A DNA stretch of 64,000 bases from Streptococcus equinus (GCF_900101445.1 NZ_FNKE01000001.1:620001-684000), one strand, 5' to 3'; counted from the first letter of the stretch, positions 32,770 through 44,370 are shown. The notes: generated from the letters alone by a model not told the origin. Program-made: numbers and translations.

Positions 32770-32836
32770 ATCATATCACAAGATTTTCAGAAATGATAAT
32801 AGACTTTAACTATCAAACACTTAGTTAAAAACTATA
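32770..32836 (-). promoter_or_regulatory. mmuPM promoter with Met-box-like element
   Basis: -10 TATGAT (32770-32775). Upstream, TATAGTTTTTAACTAAG (32820-32836) matches the streptococcal Met-box TATAGTTTNAAACTATA at 14 of 17 positions. A weaker copy is near 32796-32814. It suggests control by a MetR/MtaR-type LysR regulator. Confidence 0.6.
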
Positions 32837-32842
32837 GCAATG

Positions 32843-32873
32843 AAAAAAGCCTGAAATTTTCATCTCAAGCTTT
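32843..32873 (-). terminator. Terminator of engB
   Basis: AAAGCTTGA / TTCAGGCTTT stem (G-U included) with a T6 tail in the minus direction. Confidence 0.75.
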
Positions 32874-32878
32874 CATTA

Positions 32879-33472
32879 TTACAATTCTTCTAAGATGCTG
32901 TCCCAAGCTTCATCCAAACCAGTACGGTCAACCGATGAGAAGACAACAAACTTATCAGATTTATCAAAATTCAATTTTTTCTTGATAGCTGATTCATGCT
33001 TGTTCCATTTACCACGTGGAATTTTATCAGCTTTTGTTGCTACCACGATAACTGGAATTTCATAATACTTCAAGAATTCATACATCTGAATGTCATCAGC
33101 ACTTGGGTCATGACGAAAATCTACCAAACTAACCACCGCACGCAAATTATCACGGCTAACAAGGTATTCTTCAATCATTTTGCCCCATTTAGCACGTTCA
33201 GCTTTAGATACTTTGGCATAACCATAACCTGGAACATCGACAAAACGTAACTTGTCATCGATATTGTAGAAATTCAGCAACTGTGTTTTACCAGGCTTAC
33301 TAGAAGTACGAGCCAAATTCTTACGTCCTAAAAGAGTGTTGATGAAACTAGATTTACCAACATTTGAACGACCAGCAAGAGCAACTTCAGGGAGCTCATC
33401 TTGTGGGTAATGTGATTTATTAGCTGCACTTAACAGAAGTGAGGCATTATGGGTATTTAAATACTCAGTCAT
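32879..33472 (-). CDS. ysxC: Ribosome biogenesis GTP-binding protein EngB/YsxC
   Basis: 197 aa from the ATG at 33472, 6 nt after GGAG. A longer TTG-initiated frame runs into clpX and is rejected. G1 [10 protein letters not shown] (about 34), G3 DVPGYGYAK (about 79), G4 TKAD and the G5 region are present. It is an essential GTPase for 50S assembly. It lies 10 nt after clpX, a conserved pairing. Confidence 0.95.
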   Translation of the reverse strand: MTEYLNTHNASLLLSAANKSHYPQDELPEVALAGRSNVGKSSFINTLLGRKNLARTSSKPGKTQLLNFYNIDDKLRFVDVPGYGYAKVSKAERAKWGKMIEEYLVSRDNLRAVVSLVDFRHDPSADDIQMYEFLKYYEIPVIVVATKADKIPRGKWNKHESAIKKKLNFDKSDKFVVFSSVDRTGLDEAWDSILEEL

Positions 33473-33482
33473 TCTCTTCTCC

Positions 33483-34712
33483 TTAGGCAATCTCTAAAAT
33501 TGGTTTATCTTTGCCTTCAACGGCATCTTTTGTGATACGAACTTTAGTAACTTCTTCACGACTTGGAATTTCAAACATGATATCCATCATTGTTTCTTCA
33601 ATGATTGAACGAAGCCCACGTGCACCTGTCTTACGTTCGATTGCTTTGTTAGCAATAGCTTGAAGGGCATCTTCATCAAATTCCAACTCAACACCATCAT
33701 ATGATAGAAGTGTTTGGTATTGTTTAACCAAAGCATTACGAGGCTCTGTCAAGATGCGCACCAAATCATCTGTTGTCAATTGCTCAAGCGCAGCAACGAC
33801 TGGCAAGCGTCCGATAAATTCAGGAATCAAACCAAATTTTTGAATATCTTCGGAGATGATTTCTTGCATGTAAGAAGCGTCTTCATCAATCTTGCGGTTG
33901 TTTTGACCAAAACCAATAACTTTTTCACCGAGACGTTGTTTAACAATATCTTCGATACCGTCAAAGGCACCACCAACGATGAAAAGGATATTCTTAGTAT
34001 TGATTTGAATCATTTCTTGGTTAGGGTGTTTACGACCACCTTGTGGTGGCACGCTAGCAACTGTTCCTTCAATGATTTTAAGAAGTGCTTGTTGAACACC
34101 TTCACCTGAAACGTCACGAGTGATTGAGACATTTTCGCCTTTTTTGGCAATTTTATCAATTTCATCCACGTAGATGATACCACGTTCTGCACGTTCAATA
34201 TTAAAATCAGCCGCTTGAATAAGCTTCAAAAGGATATTTTCAACGTCCTCACCAACATATCCTGCTTCTGTCAATGATGTCGCGTCAGCAATCGCAAATG
34301 GAACATTTAAACTTTTCGCCAAAGTTTGGGCAAGGAAAGTTTTCCCTGAACCAGTTGGTCCGATTAATAGGATGTTAGATTTTTGCAATTCAACATCTTC
34401 TTCATCACGACTTTCGGCAAAAGAAACACGTTTGTAGTGGTTATATACAGCCACTGCGAGGGCACGTTTAGCGCGTTCTTGACCGACAACATATTCATCG
34501 AGGGTTGCTAATAATTCTTTTGGTTTTGGAACTTCAGCCAAATCTGCGAGAACTTCTTCTGCCAACTCCTCTTTAATAATCTCTTGGGATAAAGCCACAC
34601 ATTCATTACAGATAAATACGTTATTTCCGGCAATGATTTTTTTTACTTCGTCTTGGCTTTTTCCACAAAATGAGCAATAAACTTTTACATCATTTGTTCG
34701 ATTTCCAACCAT
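33483..34712 (-). CDS. clpX: ATP-dependent Clp protease ATP-binding subunit ClpX
   Basis: 409 aa. N-terminal C4 zinc finger (CSFCG...CNEC, about 13-38), Walker A GPTGSGKT (about 117), Walker B IIYVDEID, sensor GAFDGIE, and the ClpP-binding IGF-type loop as VIGFGQ near 270. It unfolds substrates for ClpP. The ribosome site before the ATG at 34712 is weak. Confidence 0.96.
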   Translation of the reverse strand: MVGNRTNDVKVYCSFCGKSQDEVKKIIAGNNVFICNECVALSQEIIKEELAEEVLADLAEVPKPKELLATLDEYVVGQERAKRALAVAVYNHYKRVSFAESRDEEDVELQKSNILLIGPTGSGKTFLAQTLAKSLNVPFAIADATSLTEAGYVGEDVENILLKLIQAADFNIERAERGIIYVDEIDKIAKKGENVSITRDVSGEGVQQALLKIIEGTVASVPPQGGRKHPNQEMIQINTKNILFIVGGAFDGIEDIVKQRLGEKVIGFGQNNRKIDEDASYMQEIISEDIQKFGLIPEFIGRLPVVAALEQLTTDDLVRILTEPRNALVKQYQTLLSYDGVELEFDEDALQAIANKAIERKTGARGLRSIIEETMMDIMFEIPSREEVTKVRITKDAVEGKDKPILEIA

Positions 34713-34749
34713 TTTTTCGTTCTCTCTAACTTTATACTTTCTCTATTTC

Positions 34750-34920
34750 TTAAAACAAGGTACCATACACGGCATGAATGGTATTTACTACATTAGTAAA
34801 GGCATTCAAAAACAAAAGGACAGCTAACCCATAACGTTTTTTTCTAAGTGCTGGGAGAGCACACAAAAAACAGATAACTGCTAGTAGAGCCGTGAACACA
34901 CCAAAAATACTTCTCTGCAT
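34750..34920 (-). CDS. Small two-helix membrane protein between dfrA and clpX
   Basis: 56 aa, starting MQRSIFGVF at the ATG at 34920, 6 nt after GGGAG. Two hydrophobic helices (about 5-23 and 31-48) flank a basic turn (LRKKRYG), and the protein ends GTLF. The good ribosome site, tight placement 21 nt after dfrA and non-random composition support a real gene. I recall a small ORF at this place in other streptococci. Function unknown. Confidence 0.75.
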   Translation of the reverse strand: MQRSIFGVFTALLAVICFLCALPALRKKRYGLAVLLFLNAFTNVVNTIHAVYGTLF

Positions 34921-34941
34921 TCCTTTCTCCCTGTGTTATTT

Positions 34942-35436
34942 TTATTTTTCAAAAACTGTAATCGTAAAATCGTAGGCGTTTTTGTCATCTTTTTCGTTAA
35001 ATGACTCTGAAACCTTTTTAAAGGCTTTTAAATCAAGATCTGGGAAATAAGTATCACCTTCAAATTCACCATGAACCGTTGTCTTAACGATAGCATCACA
35101 GTATGGCAAAAAAGTTTTATAGATACTTGCCCCACCAACGATATAAAGGGTTTTGTCGTGAGTTTTAAACCAATCAAGGACTTGTTCTACATCATGAACA
35201 ACTGTCACACCATCGGCTTCAAAGTTTTTATCACGTGTCAAAATCAAAGTTTCGCGACCTGGTAAAATGCGACGTTTCATACCATCAAAGGTTACACGTC
35301 CCATCAACAAGGCTTGTCCCATCGTTGTTTCTTTAAAATGCTTTAATTCTTTTGGGAGACGCCAAGGTAATCTATCATCTACCCCGATTAAGCGATTTTC
35401 ATCTTCCGCCCAGATTGCAACGATTTTCTTTGTCAT
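34942..35436 (-). CDS. dfrA: Dihydrofolate reductase
   Basis: 164 aa. It reduces dihydrofolate to tetrahydrofolate with NADPH; the trimethoprim target. [19 protein letters not shown] holds the substrate-binding acid (Glu30) and Trp25. MGRVTFDGM and the NADPH loop YIVGGASIY are present. It follows thyA by 82 nt, linking dTMP synthesis to folate recycling. Confidence 0.96.
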   Translation of the reverse strand: MTKKIVAIWAEDENRLIGVDDRLPWRLPKELKHFKETTMGQALLMGRVTFDGMKRRILPGRETLILTRDKNFEADGVTVVHDVEQVLDWFKTHDKTLYIVGGASIYKTFLPYCDAIVKTTVHGEFEGDTYFPDLDLKAFKKVSESFNEKDDKNAYDFTITVFEK

Positions 35437-35518
35437 ATTGTCCTCTCATTCATTACTTTCATTTTATCAGATTTCCTATAAAAATGCTGAGATGCGATAC
35501 GAAAGACACTGAAAAAGA

Positions 35519-36358
35519 TTAAATAGCCAAATCAAATTTCAATTGCGGTTTAACGGGTTCGTAATCAACTAATTCAAAATCTTCTGGTTTAATATCAAAG
35601 AAATCTGTTCCATCAGGCACATTCAAAACCAAACGCGGTTGACAGTCTGTTGGTTGACGTCGCAATAGTTCTTCTGCTTGCTCAAATTGATTGTCATAAA
35701 TATGAAGGTTATTTACAAAATAGAAGAATTTACCAACTTTCCATCCGAAATGTTTGGCAATCATCATTTGAAGGGCCACGTATTGCATGGCATTAATGTG
35801 ATGAGAGACCAACATATCATTTGAGCGTTGGGTTAAGGTAGCATCAAGGTAAATGTCACCGTCAACGCGACGCACATCATACATAGTTTGGAAAGCACAT
35901 GGCAAAAGACCGTCTGTATTTTCAAAAGCTTCGTAATCCCAAAGTGAGATAACATTGCGACGATTCCATGGGTTTTCTTCGAGTTGTTTTAAGATTTTAC
36001 GAATAATATCGTGTTTTTTAACAACTGCACCATAGCGTTCGCCGATCGTACCAGTGCCATCAACTTCCCAATCATTCCAGTATTTAACATTGTATTTATC
36101 ATTTAAAACTGAAAGATCATTAGTTTGATCTTGATAAATCCAGAAGATTTCTCGGATAGCACTTTTAATGGGAATAGGACGAAGGGTTGTAATCGGAAAC
36201 TCACCCTTACTAAGGTCATATTCCGCAAAAGCACCTGTTACATATTTAGAATTTGCTTGTCCACCACTTTGGTACACAGGACGTGCATTCTCTGAAAATA
36301 CCCCTTCATTCATAATTTTTTTGATATTTTCTTTAAAAATAACATCTGCTTTTGTCAT
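35519..36358 (-). CDS. thyA: Thymidylate synthase
   Basis: 279 aa from the ATG at 36358 with AAAGGAG upstream; a 15-residue longer frame is rejected. It methylates dUMP using methylene-THF. The nucleophile Cys is in [12 protein letters not shown], where the usual His after PC is Ala. I recall this replacement in other streptococcal Thy[11 protein letters not shown], the H/Y dUMP site NNLHIYDNQ and the C-terminal KFDLAI are present. Confidence 0.95.
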   Translation of the reverse strand: MTKADVIFKENIKKIMNEGVFSENARPVYQSGGQANSKYVTGAFAEYDLSKGEFPITTLRPIPIKSAIREIFWIYQDQTNDLSVLNDKYNVKYWNDWEVDGTGTIGERYGAVVKKHDIIRKILKQLEENPWNRRNVISLWDYEAFENTDGLLPCAFQTMYDVRRVDGDIYLDATLTQRSNDMLVSHHINAMQYVALQMMIAKHFGWKVGKFFYFVNNLHIYDNQFEQAEELLRRQPTDCQPRLVLNVPDGTDFFDIKPEDFELVDYEPVKPQLKFDLAI

Positions 36359-36448
36359 GCTATCCGCTCTCCTTTGATTGTATTGATTTTTTGAAAAAAT
36401 CATTCCTTCCTATTTTATCTGAAAAACACTAAAAAAGCTAGTATTTTT

Positions 36449-36581
36449 AACGAATTTGACTGAATTCGCTATTACTTTGAAGGATGAAACAAACGAATTT
36501 TTTATAGGGAATTTTGCCAACTTTATGTTAAAATTAATTTTGGACAATTAGTCACGCCGTAAATTTAATAAAAACGAATTT
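36449..36581. repeat. Three AACGAATTT direct repeats in the thyA-mvaS gap
   Basis: The 330-bp divergent intergenic region has AACGAATTT at 36449-36457, 36492-36500 and 36573-36581. The first is part of a dyad, CGAATT-N6-AATTCG (36451-36468). Promoters for thyA and mvaS should lie here, but no strong consensus pair was found. Confidence 0.45.
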
Positions 36582-36688
36582 CCTATTTAAGAGGTTTTCC
36601 CCACTTTTTAAAAACTTGTTAGGCCAGTAAGAATGAAGATAAAGTTCCTAACATTTATTGGAAATTCAATAAAGAGAAAGGTTTTTTC

Positions 36689-37864
36689 ATGAAAATTGGT
36701 ATTGATAAAATAGGATTTGCAACAGCGCAATACGTGCTGAATATGGACGACTTGGCCGAGAGCCGCAATGTTGATCCAGATAAATACAGCAAAGGTCTCC
36801 TATTAAATAACCTAAGTATCACGCCAGTCAATGACGATATTGTGACACTTGGTGCTTCTGCTGCGGAAAGCATCCTAAGCGAGGAAGATAAAAATACTAT
36901 TGATATGATTATTGTGGCAACAGAATCATCTGTTGACCAAAGTAAAGCTGCTTCTACTTATATTCACAGTCTCTTGGGCATCCAACCTTTTGCTCGTAGC
37001 ATTGAAATGAAAGAAGCTTGTTATGGTGCAACAGCAGCGCTTGATTACGCTCGTTTGCACGTTCAAAAACATCCAGAATCAAAAGTTTTAGTTATCGCTT
37101 CAGACGTTGCTCGCTATGGTGTTAACACCCCTGGTGAACCTACTCAAGGTGCTGGTAGTGTTGCTATGTTGATTTCAAAAGACCCACGAATCTTGCTACT
37201 TAATGACAACTCAGTTGCCCAAACGCGCGATATTATGGATTTCTGGCGTCCGAACTACTCTACTACCCCTTACGTCAACGGTATTTACTCTACAAAACAA
37301 TACCTTGACATGTTGAAAACAACTTGGGCAGAATTTCAAAAACGCTTCAACACTTCTCTTGCAGATTTCTCAGCCTTCTGCTTCCACCTTCCATTTCCTA
37401 AGTTAGCCCTTAAAGGCTTTAACAAAGTGATGGATAAGAATCTACCAGAAGACTTTAAAGAAAAACTCAAGGAAAACTTTGAAAGCACTATTCTCTACAG
37501 TAAAGAAGTCGGAAATATCTACACTGGTTCACTGTACTTAGGTCTTCTTTCACTTCTTGAGAATTCTAAAAATCTTGTAGCTGGAGACCAAATTGCCCTC
37601 TTCAGCTATGGTAGCGGTGCTGTCGCAGAAATCTTCTCAGCAACTTTGGTTGATGGTTTTAAAGACATGCTACAAACTAACCGTTTAGAAACGCTTAAAA
37701 ACCGCACTCGTCTTTCTGTTGAAGACTACGAAAAATTATTCTTTGAGGAAGCTGCTATCAACTCAGAAGGAAACGCCAATATTCCTGAATACAAAACAGG
37801 TGCATTTACCCTCAAAGAAATTCATGAACATCAAAGAATCTATGGTAAAGTAAATGACAAATAA
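36689..37864 (+). CDS. mvaS: Hydroxymethylglutaryl-CoA synthase
   Basis: 391 aa thiolase-fold enzyme that condenses acetoacetyl-CoA with acetyl-CoA. The catalytic residues are visible: Glu79 in VATES, Cys111 in MKEACYGATAA, and the His in FCFHLPF near 233. It starts the mevalonate pathway. It overlaps mvaA by 11 nt. Confidence 0.96.
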   Translation: MKIGIDKIGFATAQYVLNMDDLAESRNVDPDKYSKGLLLNNLSITPVNDDIVTLGASAAESILSEEDKNTIDMIIVATESSVDQSKAASTYIHSLLGIQPFARSIEMKEACYGATAALDYARLHVQKHPESKVLVIASDVARYGVNTPGEPTQGAGSVAMLISKDPRILLLNDNSVAQTRDIMDFWRPNYSTTPYVNGIYSTKQYLDMLKTTWAEFQKRFNTSLADFSAFCFHLPFPKLALKGFNKVMDKNLPEDFKEKLKENFESTILYSKEVGNIYTGSLYLGLLSLLENSKNLVAGDQIALFSYGSGAVAEIFSATLVDGFKDMLQTNRLETLKNRTRLSVEDYEKLFFEEAAINSEGNANIPEYKTGAFTLKEIHEHQRIYGKVNDK

Positions 37865-39125
37865 AGTGACTTGGGGAGGATTCTCCAAAAAAACGTTGGC
37901 TGAACGCCTTGAACATCTGGAAAAAAATGAACTCATTAGCGCAGAACGCTTAGAAAGCTTAAAAAACAATGAGCTTCTCTCACTAGAAACTGCTAATCAA
38001 ATGGCCGAAAATGTCTTAGGAACTTTTTCACTTCCATTTTCACTAGCGCCAGATTTTCAAATCGATGATAAAACTTTCAATGTTCCAATGGTAACCGAAG
38101 AACCTTCTGTGGTTGCTGCTGCAAGCTTTGCAGCTAAAATCATCAAACGTTCTGGAGGTTTCAAAACTCAAGTTCACTCTCGTAAAATGATTGGGCAAGT
38201 TGCCCTTTACGACGTTCCAAATAAAAGTGCTGCTAAAAAAGCCATTGTTGAACACACAGAACAATTAATTAACCTAGCAAATGATGCGCACCCTTCTATC
38301 GTTAAACGTGGAGGTGGTGCACGCGAATTGAGCATCGATGAAAAAGATGACTTTTTGATTGTTTACCTAACGGTTGATACTCAAGAAGCTATGGGCGCTA
38401 ACATGGTTAATACTATGATGGAAGCTTTGGTGCCAAGCTTAGAAGAGTTATCAGGCGGTAAAAGTTTGATGGCTATTTTGTCAAACTATGCAACAGAATC
38501 TCTTGTTACCGCTGACTGTCAAGTTGACCTTCGATACCTCAGCCGTAACAAAGAGGAAGCTCAAGAGTTAGCTAGAAAATTCCACTTAGCTAGCAAATTA
38601 GCCCAAGAGGATGTTTACCGTGCAAGCACGCACAACAAAGGTATTTTCAACGGTATTGATGCAGTCGTTATGGCAACTGGAAATGACTGGCGTGCTATCG
38701 AAGCTGGTGCTAACACTTACGCTTGTAAAGATGGCCAATACCGCGGTTTAGCAACTTGGACCTTTGACGAAGAAGCGCAAGTTCTCCGTGGCCAATTAAC
38801 CCTTCCAATGCCAATCGCAACACGTGGTGGCTCAATCGGACTGAATCCAACGGTTAAAATTGCGCACGACCTTCTTGGTCACCCTGATGCCAAACAGTTG
38901 GCACGTATCATCGTTTCTGTTGGTTTAGCACAGAACTTTGCTGCTGTTAAAGCTTTAACGTCAACCGGTATTCAAGCTGGTCACATGAAATTACAAGCTA
39001 AATCACTTGCACTCCTTGCTGGTGCCAAGGATAAAGAAGTCTCTGAAGTGGTTAAAGCTTTACTAGAAGCTCCACATATGAATTTGGAAACTGCGCAGCA
39101 CATCTTACTAAACTTGCGAAATTAA
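37854..39125 (+). CDS. mvaA: Hydroxymethylglutaryl-CoA reductase (class II)
   Basis: 423 aa. It reduces HMG-CoA to mevalonate. Class II features: TEEPSVVAAAS (catalytic Glu), TQEAMGANMVNTM, ATGNDWRAIEAGANTYA (Lys/Asp region) and the C-terminal His in QAGHMKLQAKSLA. It is cotranscribed and translationally coupled with mvaS. Confidence 0.96.
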   Translation: MTNKVTWGGFSKKTLAERLEHLEKNELISAERLESLKNNELLSLETANQMAENVLGTFSLPFSLAPDFQIDDKTFNVPMVTEEPSVVAAASFAAKIIKRSGGFKTQVHSRKMIGQVALYDVPNKSAAKKAIVEHTEQLINLANDAHPSIVKRGGGARELSIDEKDDFLIVYLTVDTQEAMGANMVNTMMEALVPSLEELSGGKSLMAILSNYATESLVTADCQVDLRYLSRNKEEAQELARKFHLASKLAQEDVYRASTHNKGIFNGIDAVVMATGNDWRAIEAGANTYACKDGQYRGLATWTFDEEAQVLRGQLTLPMPIATRGGSIGLNPTVKIAHDLLGHPDAKQLARIIVSVGLAQNFAAVKALTSTGIQAGHMKLQAKSLALLAGAKDKEVSEVVKALLEAPHMNLETAQHILLNLRN

Positions 39126-39141
39126 ACAAAATAATTTAATA

Positions 39142-39180
39142 AGTGAGTCGTGTCTAATGGGCATGGCTCATTTTCTATTT
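39142..39180 (+). terminator. First terminator after mvaA
   Basis: An 11-bp stem with three G-U pairs (TGAGTCGTGTC / GGCATGGCTCA) and a TTTTCTATTTT tail. Confidence 0.65.
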
Positions 39181-39260
39181 TCAGGCTCGTGAAAAAACTG
39201 TCCACTGAGCTTAACTCGCTTTTCAATTTCTAGGCTCGTGAAAAACCTATCCAGTGGATA
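39177..39260. repeat. Imperfect direct repeat around the mvaA terminators
   Basis: TTTC(T)AGGCTCGTGAAAAA followed by a CTGTCCACTG / CTATCCAGTG segment occurs twice, near 39177-39207 and 39227-39260. It looks like a decayed duplication of a terminator-containing unit. Confidence 0.55.
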
Positions 39261-39270
39261 GGTTTTTTCT
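39242..39270 (+). terminator. Second terminator after mvaA
   Basis: AACCTATCC / GGATAGGTT stem with an AGT loop and T6. Its tail runs into the -35 of the next gene. Confidence 0.88.
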
Positions 39271-39298
39271 TGACTTTAATTTTTGATAATTATATAAT
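39270..39298 (+). promoter_or_regulatory. Promoter of the DUF1836-hemolysin III pair
   Basis: TTGACT (39270-39275), 17-bp spacer, TATAAT (39293-39298). Confidence 0.82.
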
Positions 39299-39337
39299 CT
39301 AGTTATTAATACTAGATAAAGAGGTAAATATAACTTT

Positions 39338-39781
39338 ATGAAACCAAATTATCCAAAATGGTCTGAATTACCAGAGATTGATTTGTACTTAGATCAAGTA
39401 CTTCTTTACGTTAATCAAGTTGGAAAAGCCAATCAACAGGATGAAAAAGGCTTGACAGCTTCTATGATAAATAATTATGTCAAACATGGTCACTTAGAAA
39501 AACCTGTTAAAAAGAAATACAATCGTAAGCAAGTGGCTAGATTGATTGTTATTACAGCATTGAAAAATGTTTTTTCTATCCAAGAAATCAGCCAAACTTT
39601 GGCACTCTTGACCGCTGAAGACCAGTCACAAAAACGCTACGATGACTTTGTTGCTTGTATGAATGGTGAAAAAGTTGATAATTTACCTCCTGTGGTTGTC
39701 TCAGCTTGTCAAACGTTAAAATTGTATTTTCAAACCCATGAATTGGTTCACGCATTAGAAGGAGAATCCCATGAAAGCTAG
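39338..39781 (+). CDS. DUF1836 domain-containing protein
   Basis: 147 aa. SELPEIDLYLDQVLLYVNQ and GLTASMINNYVKHGHLEKPVKKKYNRKQVARLIVITALKNVFSIQEI match DUF1836, which looks MerR-like with a helix-turn-helix in residues 45-85. It may be a regulator. The ribosome site is weak and distant. The end overlaps the next gene by 11 nt. Confidence 0.82.
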   Translation: MKPNYPKWSELPEIDLYLDQVLLYVNQVGKANQQDEKGLTASMINNYVKHGHLEKPVKKKYNRKQVARLIVITALKNVFSIQEISQTLALLTAEDQSQKRYDDFVACMNGEKVDNLPPVVVSACQTLKLYFQTHELVHALEGESHES

Positions 39782-40427
39782 CATGACTTTAAAACTTAGT
39801 AAACGTCTTTCTTTTGGTGAAGAGGTTGCAAATAGTGTCACTCACGCTGTCGGTGCTGTTGCAATGCTGGTACTCTTGCCGATTACAGCTATTTACAGTT
39901 ATCACCACTATGGCATGCAGGCTGCTGTTGGGATGTCAATTTTTGACATTAGCCTGTTTTTGATGTTCATGTCATCAACAATTTACCATTCAATGCAATA
40001 TGACTCACCACAAAAATTTGTCTTACGCATTATCGACCACAGTATGATCTACATTGCCATTGCGGGTTCATACACACCAGTTGCTCTTTCACTTGTTGGT
40101 GGCTGGTTAGGTTACTTAATCATTGTCTTACAGTGGGGAGCAACCATTTTTGGTATTCTTTACAAGATTTTTGCTAAAAAAATCAATGATAAATTCTCAC
40201 TCTTTCTTTATTTGCTAATGGGATGGTTGGTTGTCTTTATCATTCCAAGTATTATTAGTAAAACTGGCGTTGTCTTTTGGAGTTTGATGCTGGCAGGTGG
40301 TTTAGCTTATACCATCGGTGCGATTTTCTACGCTAGAAAACGTCCTTATGACCACATGATTTGGCATTTGTTCATCCTACTTGCATCTATCTTACAATAC
40401 ATCGCAATCGTGTATTTCATGTTGTAA
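39771..40427 (+). CDS. Hemolysin III / PAQR family membrane protein
   Basis: 218 aa with seven predicted helices. The family's metal-site residues are visible: EEVANSVTHAVGA (His), SSTIYHSMQY, RIIDHSMIYIAIAGSYTP and the C-terminal HMIWHLFILLAS. ATG at 39771 is 6 nt after GGAG, inside the DUF1836 gene, so the two are coupled. Despite the name, haemolysis is not established for most members; a role in membrane lipid homeostasis is suggested for relatives. Confidence 0.9.
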   Translation: MKASMTLKLSKRLSFGEEVANSVTHAVGAVAMLVLLPITAIYSYHHYGMQAAVGMSIFDISLFLMFMSSTIYHSMQYDSPQKFVLRIIDHSMIYIAIAGSYTPVALSLVGGWLGYLIIVLQWGATIFGILYKIFAKKINDKFSLFLYLLMGWLVVFIIPSIISKTGVVFWSLMLAGGLAYTIGAIFYARKRPYDHMIWHLFILLASILQYIAIVYFML

Positions 40428-40430
40428 TAT

Positions 40431-42442
<2,012 letters not shown>

Positions 42443-42443
42443 C

Positions 42444-43379
42444 TTACAATTCCTTAGTTCGTGAAACGATGACACGATAGTTTTCTTCAAAACGTTTTGT
42501 CAAACGTTCCAAGTCTTCTTCTAAACAAAGAACTTTGACATTTGGTCCAGCGTCCATAGTGAAATAACATTTCTCACCTTCTGAACGCAGTTGTTTAACA
42601 AAGTCCATTGCTTTGTAGCTGTCATCTGTCAAATAATTGAAAGGTGGGTTGGCATGTGTATTGGTATCATGCATGGCAAGGGCATTACGCTCTGTCAATT
42701 CCCCAACACGTTCAAAATCATTATCTTTAAGATAGGCAAGCATATCTTTGTAATCTTGTTCAGATTGTTTGACCCAATTCTCAAACGTTGTTGATGTTTC
42801 AACACAACGTTTCATACCTTCACGGCTAGAAATTGGTTTCTTACTATCACTCAAGACAAGCATAATCATGGCAAGTTTGAGGTCTGTTTGAACAGGGTAA
42901 ACTTCACCAGAATCTTTGTCCCAAGCAGCAAGTGGTCCAAAGAATGAACGTGATGATGAGCCAGAAGCGAATTTTGCTTTTTGAGCAAGTTCTGCTTGAC
43001 TTAAACCAGTTTCAAAGAGTTCGTTACACGCTTTAACAAGAGCTGAAAGGCCACTTGAACTTGATGAAAGCCCTGCAGCTGTTGGCATATTATTGCTTGT
43101 TTCAACCTTGACATATTCTGAACGCTGCCCACGGTATTGATCGATGATGGCAGAAATTTTAGCATGCTCTTTGTCGTCTTGCAAGACACCATTGATGTAA
43201 AATTCATCGTGGCTGGCTGAATCTGGTAGAAAGGAAACACTTGTTGTGGTAAACATATTTTCCAGTGTCAACGAAATACTGCTGGTTGCTGGAATCATCT
43301 TAGCTGCGTCAGCTTTCCCCCAGTATTTGATAATAGCGATATTGGCATATGATTTTACCGTTACAATTTTTCGATCCAC
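42444..43379 (-). CDS. mvaD: Diphosphomevalonate decarboxylase
   Basis: 311 aa. SYANIAIIKYWGKAD (about 10-24) and NNMPTAAGLSSSSSGLSAL near 100 are diagnostic. It makes IPP with ATP. The start is GTG at 43379, overlapping the end of mvaK1 by 19 nt, with GGAG 10 nt upstream. Confidence 0.96.
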   Translation of the reverse strand: MDRKIVTVKSYANIAIIKYWGKADAAKMIPATSSISLTLENMFTTTSVSFLPDSASHDEFYINGVLQDDKEHAKISAIIDQYRGQRSEYVKVETSNNMPTAAGLSSSSSGLSALVKACNELFETGLSQAELAQKAKFASGSSSRSFFGPLAAWDKDSGEVYPVQTDLKLAMIMLVLSDSKKPISSREGMKRCVETSTTFENWVKQSEQDYKDMLAYLKDNDFERVGELTERNALAMHDTNTHANPPFNYLTDDSYKAMDFVKQLRSEGEKCYFTMDAGPNVKVLCLEEDLERLTKRFEENYRVIVSRTKEL

Positions 43380-44239
43380 GTTTGAACCGCTCCTCCTTCT
43401 GTTAATGCTTTACTAATTTTTTCTGCTTGGGCTTTTGTCTCAGTAAGGGCAATAATACAGCCCCCGAGTCCGCCACCACTCATCTTGGCACCAAGGGCAC
43501 CATTTCCCAAAGCAATCTCAACTAATTGATCAGCTTTGTCGATACTAACGCCGATAGCTTGAAGTTCAGCGTGAGCTTTGGTCATCAAGGGACCAATTTT
43601 TTGAATAGCTTTTTCTGTAATTGCCTTTTGGACTTGCTCAGTCAAATCACCCAAGGCAGCCAAATGTGGCAAGTTATTTTCTTCTGCTTGGGCAACTTTT
43701 TCGACAGCTTCACGCGTATTGCCATAAATGCCTGTATCTGCAATAACCAGATAAGCATCTAAGTCCAAATCAAGCGTGCTAAAACCAATATTTCGAATGA
43801 AAGTGATGGCTTTGTCACTGAGGCAAGTCTTGGCATCTAGTCCACTTGGGTTTGAGTGGGCAATGATTTCTGCCTTGTTCACCAAAATTTCAAGCGTCTC
43901 CATGTCGATGCTTTGTTCAAAATAGTCAAAGACTGCACGAATGGCTGCGATAGAAACCGCCGCTGATGAGCCCATGCCACGTTTTTGTGGAATTTCTGAA
44001 CGAATGTCATACGAGATAGCGACATCTGTATGGTTAAGGTATTCTAAAGCCGCATAAACGGCAGTTGATAGGGTATCATAATAATCGAAGTGAATTTTTT
44101 CATCAGCTGGGTAGATACGACATTCTACTTCAATTCCTTGAAGAGGAATCGCAATAGCAGGATAGCCGTAAACAACTGAATGTTCACCCATCCAAATAAT
44201 CTTACTATGCGCCTTTCCGACGCCAATTTTCTTAGTCAT
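43361..44239 (-). CDS. mvaK1: Mevalonate kinase
   Basis: 292 aa GHMP kinase. GKAHSKIIWMGEHSVVYGYPAI (about 8-29), PQKRGMGSSAAVSIAAI near 90, and KMSGGGLGGCIIAL near 255. First gene of the mvaK1-D-K2-fni operon, which converges on mvaS-mvaA. Confidence 0.96.
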   Translation of the reverse strand: MTKKIGVGKAHSKIIWMGEHSVVYGYPAIAIPLQGIEVECRIYPADEKIHFDYYDTLSTAVYAALEYLNHTDVAISYDIRSEIPQKRGMGSSAAVSIAAIRAVFDYFEQSIDMETLEILVNKAEIIAHSNPSGLDAKTCLSDKAITFIRNIGFSTLDLDLDAYLVIADTGIYGNTREAVEKVAQAEENNLPHLAALGDLTEQVQKAITEKAIQKIGPLMTKAHAELQAIGVSIDKADQLVEIALGNGALGAKMSGGGLGGCIIALTETKAQAEKISKALTEGGAVQTWIEKL

Positions 44240-44316
44240 TTTCTTCTCTTATAATTTTTTAGTCTACACTCCATTTTATCATTGTTCCGAAAAAAAAGCG
44301 ACTCTTACTAAAAAAT

Positions 44317-44340
44317 GTTATAGCATTCAAATAAATCACG
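44317..44340 (-). promoter_or_regulatory. Likely promoter of mvaK1-D-K2-fni
   Basis: Extended -10 TGCTATAAC (-10 at 44317-44322) with a weak -35. It gives a leader of about 75 nt. Confidence 0.4.
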
Positions 44341-44370
44341 AAAAAATCTGAGACAATCAATCTCAGATTT
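44338..44370 (-). terminator. Terminator of the PEB1-like ABC operon
   Basis: AAATCTGAGA / TCTCAGATTT stem with a TTGATTG-type loop and a T6 tail in the minus direction. Confidence 0.86.
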
